DNA of 64,000 nt from Microcyclospora pomicola (lineage: Eukaryota > Ascomycota > Dothideomycetes > Capnodiales). Positions within the stretch are counted from its first letter, which is position 1. Each line of letters starts with the position of its first letter. The DNA is taken from positions 62,001-126,000 of the forward strand of contig NHNY01000017.1 in NCBI GenBank assembly GCA_002786065.1, written 5' to 3'. This document shows positions 33,372 through 42,918 of the stretch, one piece after another. A model generated the notes under the pieces. The model searched no databases. It saw only the letters and a program-made list of their open reading frames with translations, and had not been told where the DNA came from. The translations under genes were made by a program, and so were the position numbers.

Positions 33372-34839
33372 ATGGCTAGACTAGAATGTGGTGAGAGTGT
33401 TGCGGAACACTTCGGCTTTGCTGAAGGATGGAGGAATCTCAATCACGGTGAATATACATTCCCTACTACTAGCATTGAATCCTGTCACATCGATCCATAC
33501 ATTCATGCGATCAAGATTACACTTCAAACCGCATTGTCTAAGAGATGTGTCTCTCGGTCGTCATCCTTGCTAACGATTGCCAGGCTCCTTTGGCACATAC
33601 CCCATGACCGTGAAGAGCGCATTCCGCCAGTTCCAAGACGCTTCGGAAAGCCGTGTGGATAAGTTCGTCCGATACGATTATCCCAAACTGCTCGATCAAT
33701 CTCGACAAGAGATTGCCACATATCTCAATGCACCTGTGGAAGCGTGCCTCTTCGTGCCCAATGCCACGACCGGTCTGAACACGGTTCTACGCAATCTGGT
33801 GTTCGAGCAAGGCGACGTGATCATCTACTTTGCCACCATCTATGGAGCATGCGAGAAAACCGTCGACTACATCTGCGAGACGACCGACGCTCAGAGCCAT
33901 AAGATCGAGTATGTGTACCCCGTCTCCGACCAGTATCTCGTCGATGCACTGGAAGAAGCAATCACCACCATCAAAGCGTCCGGCAAGAACCCCAAGATCG
34001 CCATATACGACACCATCGTATCTCTCCCGGGCGTGCGCATGCCCTTCGAGGCTCTGACGAAAGTATGCAAGTCGCACTCTGTCCTGTCCTGCATCGACGC
34101 CGCGCATTGCATCGGCCACATCCCCGTGGACCTCACCGCGCTAGACCCGGACTTCTTCTTCTCCAACTGCCACAAATGGCTCTTCGTCCCGCGCGGCTGC
34201 TGTCTCTTCTACGTCCCCGTACGACACCAGCACTTGATGCGCAGCACCCTCCCGACCTCCCACGGCTTTCGCCCCTTGCCAAAAGACGGCAAACCCGCCA
34301 TCAACAATCCGCTCCCACCAGGCACCAACAGCGAGTTTGTGACCAACTTCGAGTTCGTCGGCACGATCGACAACTCGCCGTATCTCTGCGTCCCCGCGGC
34401 GCTCCAGTGGCGTCGCAAAGTGACACTGCATCCGCGCGACGGCTCGGCTGGCCAGCTCGGTGAGGCAGCGATCATGAGCTATACTCATTCGCTCGCGCGT
34501 CGCGCCGGCATCATCTTCTCTGAAGCGCTGGGGACGGAGATTCTCGAGAACGAAGAAGGGACTCTCGGGAAATGTGCGTTCAGCAATGTCAGCTTGCCGC
34601 TCGATGCTGCATCGTTGGAGGGCGTGCGAGGCGACGTCGGCAAAGCGACCCGGGTGGCGCAGTGGATCAGTAAGGTGCTGGTGGACGAATACGACACCTT
34701 CCTCGCGCTGTTCTACTATGGCGGCAAGTGGTGGGTACGGTTGAGCGCGCAGATCTATCTGACCGAGAAGGATTTCGAATGGGGTGCGGGAGTCCTGAAG
34801 GAGGTTTGCGCTCGGGTGGAGAAAGGCGAGTGGGTATGA
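33372..34839 (+). CDS. Class V PLP aminotransferase (isopenicillin-N epimerase / Egt2-like fold)
   Basis: Exon 1 is 33372-33447, then a 136-bp intron with CTAAC branch, then exon 2 33584-34839. The product is 443 residues. The join recreates LNHG/SFGTYP, the standard N-terminal motif of this family. DAAHCIGHIPVDL supplies the cofactor-binding Asp and His. SNCHKWLFVPRG carries the Schiff-base Lys at K223. Members include isopenicillin-N-epimerase-like proteins, cysteine desulfurase relatives and the hercynylcysteine sulfoxide lyase Egt2 of ergothioneine synthesis. Sequence alone does not separate these, and no Egt1 or beta-lactam gene lies nearby. A TATA box precedes the gene, which suggests inducible expression. 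Confidence 0.88.
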
Positions 34840-35130
34840 TCTGGTTGTTGTCACCGAGTGTAGGGCACTTTTGGAGTCATAGATCACGACCTGAATATTC
34901 ACTGCGCTTTACAATCAAGGGACGGAGATGTGTGGCATGCCTAGTACTTCCCGTCTCCACCCTCTGCGCATGGTCGTATGAGCATTGACGTACAACAACT
35001 CCACCATGAGACACATTTCTAGCAAGAAAGAAACTTGCCCGAAAAAGGTCCAGAATATCATGCAGTCATAGCTACATACATCTCATATCGTTCCTCAAAT
35101 CCATCCCCTCACCCCCATGTGCCTCATCCC

Positions 35131-35832
35131 CTACCACTTCGCCTCCTTCCGCGCCAAGAACTCATTCAGGACCTTGATACGCTCCTCGAGCGCGGCGACG
35201 TACGCGTCCATCTCCTTGTGCACGCGCGGCTGGTCGTCGCCCAGCTTGGCGTAGAAGTCCTTGCGGTAGGGCGTGGCGGACATGGCGGCGGAGAAGATGG
35301 GCTTGATGAGGAAGGAGTGGTGCGGCTTGAGCGTCGAGCCGTAGGCGTCGCGGAACGAGGCCGACAGCTCTTCGCTCGGGTTGTTGAGGTTCTTGCGCAG
35401 GGCTTGGGCGGTGAAGTCGAGCGCTCTGTCGAAACGAGGGAACGTTAGTGGTCTGCCGGGGAGGGAGTTTCATTGAATGCGGCGAGGAGGAGGGGTACAT
35501 GTTCACCTCGTCAGCCACAACAGACCCTCCGCCGCCGTGTGTTTCTTCGTCTTGAGCTCGTTCCGCACCAGGTCCTGCAGATTCTCGCCCTCCAATGGCG
35601 CGGCCAGCTGGCGGTCCCGGATCTTCTTAATATTGCCGGTCATGTCGTTCTTGACCGGGTTGAAGGCGACGGAGCCCAGGACGTCGAAGAGCCCGGTGAG
35701 CGCCTCGGAGGCTTCGAGGAACTCGGTGGTGGAGATGGCATTGTCCTTGGAGGCGTTGATGGGTACGCTGGTGAAGGACCGCTTGCCGTTGTCGAAGTAG
35801 GTCCCTCCTGGGGGGTAGGCGGCGGTGGACAT
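35131..35832 (-). CDS. Glycolipid transfer protein (GLTP / HET-C2 type)
   Basis: Two exons, 35832-35507 and 35425-35131, with an 81-bp intron. The product is 206 residues, the normal GLTP length. The fold marks are all present: FLEASEALTGLFDVLGSVAFNPVKNDMTGNI (shown here as one recognisable helix pair with the liganding Asp and Asn of the VKNDMTGN block), the GLLWLTRALDFTAQAL helix with the sugar-stacking Trp, and LKPHHSFLIKPIFSAAM with its conserved His. GLTP moves glycosphingolipids between membranes. In Podospora the homologue HET-C2 also controls vegetative incompatibility. The gene lies alone between two metabolic genes, and its 3' end faces the aminotransferase gene. Confidence 0.95.
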
Positions 35833-36804
35833 GTTTGACGGTCTGTGGTGGAATGAGATTCTGGTGACGAGGGTTCGAACGTGATTGACGACGGGTAGGT
35901 AGTGATTTGGACTAAGAATGAATTGATAGATGACAGGAAATATAGGCCTCACCGTTGTCGATATGTGTTGTTCCCAGCGAGCTGTTGGCAACATTTACTT
36001 AGGCAAGGTCCCCCACTACGATTGGACCCTGCGTGACAAGACCCCTCGATGGTGCCTGACCGCCTTTGTGAGGGCCAATGCTGTTCTTGAAAGACATGCA
36101 GCCTCAAGGTCTAGAGGGATCCGAGAAGGCCATCGTGCTCTATATGCTGTCTTGCTATCAGTAGAGAGCGCTGGGAAGCGAGATGCACATGCACCCGTGT
36201 AGTCAACGAGTGCCTAGACCTCTGAACACCAAAGACTGTACCTTGCCCAGAACACGAAGCTATGCTCATGTAGCCATTGCTACGACCATGTCGACCCAAA
36301 ATTTGACAGGTACGAGAACGACAAGAAGCTTCCGTTCTTACGATGCTCCGACCACGTACCCTTGGGAATACTCACCATTTGAGCATTATCTACAAATGAA
36401 CAAGGCCTCGCGCCAAATCAACCTGCATGCACGCGTCGATAAAGCTTCCTGAAGCAGGAGAATCCGCAACATCCCTGGGATAATATCCCGATGCATGACG
36501 GATAAACACATCGTTCGTTGATCAGCCTTTGTGCAGCCCATGTCGCAGTATCGATCAGCGCATCATTACTCCTATCCGAAGAACTCCCATGTACAACCAT
36601 GTTCGGTACAGTTGTACGGACTGGAAAACGACCTCCACCTTCCGGTCTCGGCGATGGAGAGCTGTGGCCGAGGGGTATTAAATCGAGCGTCATGTCAGCT
36701 CATGGTGAGAGCTGAGATGTACATGTATGATATAGACATTTGAAAGTGCCTAATTTGATCAAGTCTCCAAACTTTACAATTTCAACGATCATTGCCGGTC
36801 GATT
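35833..36804. other. Divergent intergenic region (GLTP / dehydrogenase)
   Basis: A 972-bp spacer with short ORFs lacking motifs on both strands. It holds the two promoters. No repeat or RNA is recognised. Confidence 0.4.
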
Positions 36805-37961
36805 ATGAAGACCTACAACATCGCTAGCATTCCCGGCGATGGCATCGGCGTGGACATCACCGAAGCCGCCATTCAAGCTCTCAATACGCTCGCCAAAGCA
36901 AACGGCACCTTTGAGTTCTCCTTCACACATTTCGACTGGTCTTCCAAGGCGTATCTCGAACGTGGTTGGTACATGCCGGCCAAGACCTGGCAATCAGACC
37001 TAAAAGCCCACGATGCCATCTACTTCGGCGCGGTCGGCTGGCCTGATGTCCCCGATCACATCTCGCTGTGGGGATTGATCCTGCCGATCAGGAAAGCGAT
37101 GAACCAGTACGTCAACGTTCGACCGACGAGAATTTTGAAAGGAACGACGGCGCCCTTGACACAGTTGCGAGAAAAGCCTGGTGACCTGGATTGGATCATC
37201 GTGCGTGAGAACAGCGAAGGAGAGTATGCGGGGCAGGGCGGGACTACGCATGAGCACTCCTCTCATGCGGTGGCGACGGAAGTGGCCATCTTCACGCAAG
37301 TCGGCATTGAGAGAATCATGCGGTTCGCCTTCGAGACCGCCAAGTCGAGACCTAGGAAGAAGTTGACAATGGTTACCAAGAGTAATGCGCAACGGCATGG
37401 CATGGTCCTCTGGGACAAGGTGAGTTGGTGATGCTTTCGTGTCAACATACAATGTCCATGACTGACGCCGACAAGGTCTTCTATGAGGTTGCCAAAGAAT
37501 ATGAAGGTGTTGTGGAGTGGGACAAGATGCTTGTCGACGCCATCACCGTCCGCATGGTCAACAAGCCCGAGAGCATGGATGTTATAGTGGCGACGAATCT
37601 GCACGCCGACATCCTGTCCGACCTTGCTGCCGCATTGGCTGGCTCTATCGGCATAGCTCCTTCCTCGAATCTCGATCCAACGAGGCAGCATCCGTCCATG
37701 TTTGAGCCGATTCACGGATCAGCGCCGGATATTGCAGGGCAGGGTATCGCGAACCCAGTCGGCGCATTCTGGAGTGCGGCAGAAATGGTGAGATGGGTTG
37801 GCCAGGGACAGCTCGACGATGTGGCAGACCAATTTATGCAGGCCATCGAGAATGTCACCGGTGACCCGAAGACCAGGACAAAGGACATGGGTGGTAGTGC
37901 GACCACCAAAGAGGTCACTGAGTTCGTGTGTAAGGAGATCGAAAGGTTATGTGGGAAGTAG
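36805..37961 (+). CDS. Tartrate/D-malate-type dehydrogenase (isopropylmalate dehydrogenase superfamily)
   Basis: Two exons, 36805-37419 and 37476-37961, with a 56-bp intron. The product is 366 residues. Motifs in order: IPGDGIGVDITEAAI at the N-terminus, FGAVGWPDVPDHISLWGLILPIR, VNVRPTRIL, VRENSEGEYAGQGG, the VTKSNAQRHGMVLWDKVFYEV block across the intron, and EPIHGSAPDIAGQGIANP binding metal and NAD. The Trp at the GAVG-W position and the DHISLWG loop are features of tartrate dehydrogenase/decarboxylase and D-malate dehydrogenase rather than LeuB or isocitrate dehydrogenase. It would oxidise tartrate or D-malate with NAD+ and Mn2+ or Mg2+. No mitochondrial presequence is seen, so it is probably cytosolic. 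Confidence 0.9.
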
Positions 37962-38111
37962 GGTAGGACTTACTCAGCAATGTAGCCCAAGTCTCGCAAC
38001 AGTGAGGCTGCGTTCTATGTATGAGGTCCAGAGAGGCGTCCCTTTGGTCTAGGAGCATTTGAGCGTTGGCGCAAAGGTAAGATTGACATGTCGGTCCCTC
38101 GCCGGCAGACT

Positions 38112-38738
38112 TCATATCTCATCAATTGCCCACCATCCTTGTGGATCAATGTGTCCGCGGACAACTCTCGTATTTCCACCTTTCCAGCCCTTCCACGGCG
38201 TCAGACCAAATCGTTCGACAGGGAGCACCACGCTGACAGCTTTTCCGCAAATCAAGCTCTTCGACAATGGTCCGTACCAATTGCTATCCACCGACGACCG
38301 CCAGTTATCGCCTTCCACCCAGACATGCCCTTGCGGTACCACGACTCTGCCTCTCCAAGCATCCCAGCTCCTGCTCTCCGGACACTCTCCGTCCTCGGTA
38401 CTGTTGCTGTAAGGTCTACGGCGCGGGTCAAGCAGGACTAGATCCCCCTCCATGGCCACGATCCGCTTGACGGCGATCGCTTCTGGACGAACAGGGCTGG
38501 CGAAGTGCACCACATCGCCGTGCTGGAGGTCGCGCGTCGGCTGCGACTTCCGCCATCCAATATAGTCACTTTTTCTGCTGCTGCCATACTCCGGGGAAAT
38601 GGTGGGTGCCATGGACACGCCGGTGACCTTTGTGGTTTCAAAGAAACGGTCGTTGATCGTGATGGCTACGGACACCGTTAGAATGGACGGGAGGAGAAGC
38701 CTAGATGTCACCCGCAGGCTGGAGTTGAGAAACGACAT
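38112..38738 (-). CDS. IMP2: Mitochondrial inner membrane protease subunit 2
   Basis: A single exon of 208 residues. A basic N-terminus and one hydrophobic segment at about 13-29 anchor the protein in the inner membrane. The signal peptidase I (S26) catalytic dyad is visible: S42 in TGVSMAPT and K91 in AIAVKRIVAMEGD. The VWVEGDNWRSSVDSNWYGPLS block is the conserved box E-like region. Imp2 works with Imp1 to cut bipartite presequences of intermembrane-space proteins. It is convergent with the dehydrogenase gene at 150 bp. Its length is slightly above yeast Imp2 because of an Arg-rich insertion near residue 105. Confidence 0.94.
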   Translation of the reverse strand: MSFLNSSLRVTSRLLLPSILTVSVAITINDRFFETTKVTGVSMAPTISPEYGSSRKSDYIGWRKSQPTRDLQHGDVVHFASPVRPEAIAVKRIVAMEGDLVLLDPRRRPYSNSTEDGECPESRSWDAWRGRVVVPQGHVWVEGDNWRSSVDSNWYGPLSKSLICGKAVSVVLPVERFGLTPWKGWKGGNTRVVRGHIDPQGWWAIDEI

Positions 38739-39816
38739 CTCAGCTACGCATTGAGGAGATGTGAAAGGTGTATCTCGGACTGCACATCATCGACAACATG
38801 TTCGAGATGCTGGTTACTCTACTTCCTCTAGCGTATTCTCACGCACGCGCCACACGTTCGTCACTTCGAATGAGGCTTGACCTTGACGATCGCGACTTCT
38901 GGACGGTGTATGTTTGACAATATGAGCTGCAACGATACAAACAAATATGAAGGAGCTCCATATTCGCTATAGGGAGGATAGGTACTTTTAAAACGCGCGA
39001 CGATATTCCACCAACAACATCGTTGATGATCTCCCGACAAGCCACGAAACGTGAGTGGCACCTCCGCTTCACTTACCTCACGTGGCACAGACCAAGAAGC
39101 TACATAGCTACCTTATACATCGGAGAGGACTACATCTCCTGGATGATCAAATGGGTTCCAATCTTCAAGAGCAAAGCTTCTGTGTCTTCTCAGAGTGCCA
39201 TCATCTCGCAGAATCTCGCAAGATTCTTGGGAGATTGCGCGTTGAACAAGTCACAGTGGCCGATCGGTACTGGAGTTGTCGCATCATATGCAGCAGGATT
39301 GGTGTGCTGGATTGCGCCATTCCTGTGGACCAACAGGAAGAGACAGGTCTTAGAAGATTCCATCGATAGCCAACCGCACCTCTATGGACACTCTCCCAGA
39401 AAGCGCCTTCTGATCAGTCGTGCTTTTGCCAATGCTTGTTTCGAGCCATGCCGTATACAACCTCAAAGCTTGAACAGATGATGCATTGCAGTCTAAGCTG
39501 CAATCGGCAAGTCAGCGTCAATCGTCGAGCACGACATTCGAGGCTTGAAACGCGCGTGCGGTATAAGGAAGGCCGTCTGCGAATGATGTGGGCGACGAGG
39601 CCTGTTGGTCCGATCATTGAGCTCACCCTTTGACATGGGTTAGGGGCTTCCAGATCGCATGTTGCTCTATAGTGGCTGGATGGCGTAAGGACCAGCTTGT
39701 TCTCCGCCATCTCGTTTCTTCTTGTTATCTCTTCTGTTCTCTGCTCTTGTCGTGCTTGGGGTTCTTCTTCCGACCCTCACCAAGTAAGCACCAAAATCCC
39801 TGGAGCGTTTGTCAAG
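38739..39816. other. Intergenic region with one doubtful small ORF
   Basis: Apart from the doubtful ORF at 39026-39481, listed separately, this stretch has no recognised gene. A TACTTTTAAAACG tract at about 38981-38993 could be a TATA-like element for that ORF. The region includes the promoter of the Dal5-like transporter. Confidence 0.35.
39026..39481 (+). CDS. Doubtful small single-TM hypothetical protein
   Basis: An open frame begins at ATG 39026 (MISRQATKR) and runs to 39481, about 151 residues. A GTGAGT donor at 39051 and an AG at 39106-39107 would remove 57 bp and keep the frame, so a two-exon form is also possible. One hydrophobic segment stands out (GTGVVASYAAGLVCWIAPFLW region), preceded by a KSQWP turn and followed by a basic stretch TNRKRQ. 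I recognise no family. It may be a rapidly evolving gene or a chance ORF. Confidence 0.25.
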   Translation: MISRQATKREWHLRFTYLTWHRPRSYIATLYIGEDYISWMIKWVPIFKSKASVSSQSAIISQNLARFLGDCALNKSQWPIGTGVVASYAAGLVCWIAPFLWTNRKRQVLEDSIDSQPHLYGHSPRKRLLISRAFANACFEPCRIQPQSLNR

Positions 39817-41548
39817 ATGCCAACCACCGCAGCACAAGACAAAGAAATGTCTGCCTACGAGGTCCAGCAGGAGAAAGAGGCCCACATCTCGGACTCGGCA
39901 AGCGAACAGCTCGATGCCGCCTCCTACGGCGTGAAGAGCGAGAAGTCTCTACTGCGCAAAATCGATCGTCATATCTTGCCAGGCGTGGTTCTGCTATATC
40001 TACTATCCTTCTTGGACCGCTCGAATGTTGCTAATGCACGACTTGATGGCCTTACTACTAATCCGGGAGCCAACCACACCTCCGCGACCACCGTCCCCCA
40101 TGGCTTGACCAACGGCATTAATATGACTGGCGACCAGTACCTCACCGGCCTGACTCTGTTCTTCGTCGGATATATCTTGTTCGAAGTCTTCTGGAATGTG
40201 ATCCTCAAACAAATCGGTCCCAAGCTTTGGTTGCCCACAGTAGCGTTCGTTTGGGGTGTCGTAGCCACTCTGCAGGGTGTCGTTGTCTACAACGGCGGGC
40301 AGACTGGTGTGGCAGGCTTCTTCCTCGTGAGGTTCGTCTTAGGTGTGACCGAAGGCGCCTTGTTTCCTGGCGTGGTCTACTACCTGAGTCAGTGGTACAA
40401 GCGAAGCGAACGGACTTACAGAGTCGCGCTCTTCTTCAGTGCTGCATCGCTTGCCGGTGCTTTCGGCGGTATTCTGGCCTATGGTATTGGATTCATGGAA
40501 GGAGTCGCTGGATTAAATGGCTGGGTAAGAGAATCGAGTATTCACCATCGAAGTCGCACAGCTCAGCTAATTGTCCGCAGAGATGGATTTTCATCATAGA
40601 AGGAATCTTGGTTGGTCAAAATCTTTCACGTAAAAAGGCTTCTGGACTAAGCTTACGTTCGCAGACCTGTGTGCTTGCCCTTGCGGGCTATTGGTACATT
40701 GTAGATTGGCCCACCAAAGCCAAATTCCTGTCCGTGGATGAAAAAGCGTTCGTCAACGCTCGTCTGAAAGCCGACAGTGATGCCACCAACGATGAGACAT
40801 TCAGCTGGAGGCAAGTGGCAATCGCCTTAAGAGATCCCAAAGTCTGGCTTTATTGCGCCGGCTACCATACGCTCAGGTGAATTTCTGCCAGCATCGTTGC
40901 TAACATGACTGTAATGCTAATGATCATAGTCTGCCCCTCTACACATTATCTCTGTTTCTGCCCTCGATCATCGCCGCTCTGGGCTACAAGAATTCTTCGG
41001 CTCAACTGCTCACTATCCCTCCTTATGCTCTAGCCACCATACTGACAGTCATTTACGCTATGGTGTCAGAACGCGTAGGCCGCCGCGCGCCATTCATCAT
41101 GATGGCTTCATTTACTGGCATCATCGGCTACATCATTCTGCTGTCCAACACCGATCCCACAGCTCGCCCTGGTGTTTCCTACACGGGCGTCTTTTTTTGC
41201 GCCGCTGGTATCTATCCTGCTGTGGCATTGACCCTCAGCTGGCCCGCAATCAACGTCTCTGGTCAAACCAAACGAGCGACTGCCAACGCATTCCAGATCA
41301 CAATCGGAAATTTGGGTGCTGTGATTGGCACGCAGCTCTACCGTGCCAATGATGGGCCAAGGTATATTGTCGGACACTCGGTCGCCCTCGCGTACTTGTG
41401 CGCCAACATCATCGTCTGTGCGACACTGTGGTTTACATTGGACAGGATCAACAAGAAGCGAGATGTACAGGAAGCTCAAGAGGATACAGCGAACTGGGAT
41501 GGAGTTTGGCACGGCGACAGCGACTTGCGATGGAGGTTTACCCTATGA
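39817..41548 (+). CDS. MFS anion:cation symporter, Dal5/allantoate permease-like
   Basis: Four exons: 39817-40524, 40581-40610, 40665-40876 and 40930-41548. Introns are 56, 54 and 53 bp. The product is 522 residues. Exon 2 is only 30 nt and encodes RWIFIIEGIL, the conserved end of the TM6 region. Family marks: KIDRHILPGVVLLYLLSFLDRSN at TM1 (read as two adjacent blocks), the LGVTEGALFPGVVYYLSQWYKRSER loop between TM4 and TM5, and SWPAINVSGQTKRATANAF in the second half. These are typical of the Dal5/Tna1/vitamin-H transporter group, which imports organic anions such as allantoate, nicotinate or biotin precursors. The substrate cannot be told from sequence. The N-terminal 50 residues are an acidic cytosolic tail. 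Confidence 0.92.
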
Positions 41549-41728
41549 TTGGAGGTTGAGGCACAGCTATATGGTCGATATACTGAATATAGAATGTATG
41601 TTGACTTGCGCGGATTATGATCGCAACACAAAGCCTTCAATGGACATCTCTTAGAAGGTCTCAATGATTCGCTTCACCGTCCTATGAGCTGTAATGTAGA
41701 AGTAGAACTGTTTCGGAGATCGCGCATA

Positions 41729-41800
41729 ACGTCGTTCCCTGGGTTGTGGGCCACCCTAGGGATGTGGGCCACTTTTACCTGTAAATACATCAATTATCTC
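41729..41800 (+). repeat. Left terminal inverted repeat of the Fot1-like element
   Basis: 72 bp beginning ACGTCGTTCCCTGGG and ending CAATTATCTC. It matches the reverse complement of 42642-42713 except for a TA versus CG pair in the CCCTAGGG / CCCCGGGG core. Confidence 0.95.
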
Positions 41801-42641
41801 TATAATATTATTATTCTTCTATTATTCTGTATAATGCTAGTCTTAAAGGAAGGCTCTGTCCTTCTTACTATAAATGCCTACACTACAGGCTAAATCTTAT
41901 CTATTTGTAAGGCTATAAAGGTCTTTAGGGTCTCTAAAAACACTCTAAAAAGAAGGCTTAATAGCACACCTTTAAAAGGAGATTAGGTGCTACCTTTTAG
42001 GAAGCTAAGTAAGATTAAAGAGGGTGTAATTATAGAGAGGATTCTAAAGCTAGATAGCTGTAGATTAGCACCCTCTTACTACCTTATAAAGTAGATAGTT
42101 AACATAGTTATCACTGTAAGAGGAGCTAGACCTATTAGTTATAACTAGACTACTAAGTTTATGAAAAGGTATCTAAGGCTTAATTTAAGGATAATAAGGA
42201 CATATAAGATATAGAGGAAGAAGAATAAGGACCTAGAGCTTATTATAGACTAGTTTAACAGGGTACATAACCTAATTAAAGAGCATAGTATTATAGCAGA
42301 AGACAAAAGGGTGCTTAGAGTATAGCTACTAAGGCTGTTCTTCTTTAGAATAAAGTCTTAGACCTAAAGCAATTGAATAAAGACTACTATATTAGAAGAT
42401 AGAGGAAGAGGAAGCTATTCATATCAAATTAAGCTATATTAGTAGCAGAGGTTATAGCTATACTAATTGATCTAGCTATTTAAGAAGATAGTAGTAGTCC
42501 CTTACAACCTGTAGTAAAGAGGCTACTAACCTGCTCAAAATGTTATATACTAGGCCACATAAAGAGGACCTGTAAGCAGCCTATATAGATTACATAATAT
42601 CATTATTTGAAGCCATTCCTCTAGGTGGTTGTTGAGCAGTT

Positions 42642-42713
42642 GAGATAATTGATGTATTTACAGGTAAAAGTGGCCCACATCCCCGGGGTGGCCCACAACC
42701 CAGGGAACGACGT
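42642..42713 (-). repeat. Right terminal inverted repeat of the Fot1-like element
   Basis: 72 bp ending CCCAGGGAACGACGT, followed directly by the TA target duplicate. It retains CCCCGGGG where the left repeat has CCCTAGGG, as expected if the left copy took the C-to-T and G-to-A changes. Confidence 0.95.
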
Positions 42714-42918
42714 TACAACAAGCTGGAGAAGCCATAAGGTAGGTACTCTATGCTAGCGTGGAAGCGCCAACTTATGCGACGTCCTTCCACCTCACTTTCT
42801 CGCTTTACATATATCTCTCCATAATCGCTTGTCACTTCGCCTCCCTCGATCGCACACTGGGCGGGCTATAGCTTGACGCTATCGGGATGCCGCCCGGAGG
42901 TCGAACCTTCAGCTGAAG
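42714..42918. promoter_or_regulatory. Short promoter of YEN1 abutting the transposon
   Basis: Only 205 bp separate the transposon edge from the YEN1 start codon. A C/T-rich tract at about 42780-42850 (CCTTCCACCTCAC and CGCCTCCCTCG) may be the core promoter and leader. Confidence 0.45.

Larger units (their letters stand above)
41729..42713. mobile_element. Fot1/pogo-type DNA transposon remnant (Tc1/mariner superfamily), internally deleted and RIP-like
   Basis: The element is 985 bp with 72-bp terminal inverted repeats that differ at two positions and is flanked by a TA duplication (41727-41728 and 42714-42715). The interior is very AT-rich and full of TAG and TAA codons where the family has Trp and Gln, the signature of repeat-induced point mutation. 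Reading + strand fragments by eye shows transposase relics in order: a Psq-type helix-turn-helix (SICKAIKVFRVSKNTLKRRL) at about 41898-41960, a CENP-B-type DNA-binding segment ending DLELIID and then FNRVHNLIKEHSIIAED near 42225-42303, and a C-terminal CCHC knuckle CSKCYILGHIKRTC near 42534-42575. The DDE catalytic core is absent, so the copy cannot move on its own. Confidence 0.9.

Noticed and set aside
34141-34902. Minus-strand ORF of 253 residues
   Set aside because: Antisense of the aminotransferase. No independent support.
42840-42915. tRNA-like stretch (GGTCGAACCTTC resembling a T-loop) upstream of YEN1
   Set aside because: No matching acceptor stem, D-arm or anticodon arm could be folded by eye.
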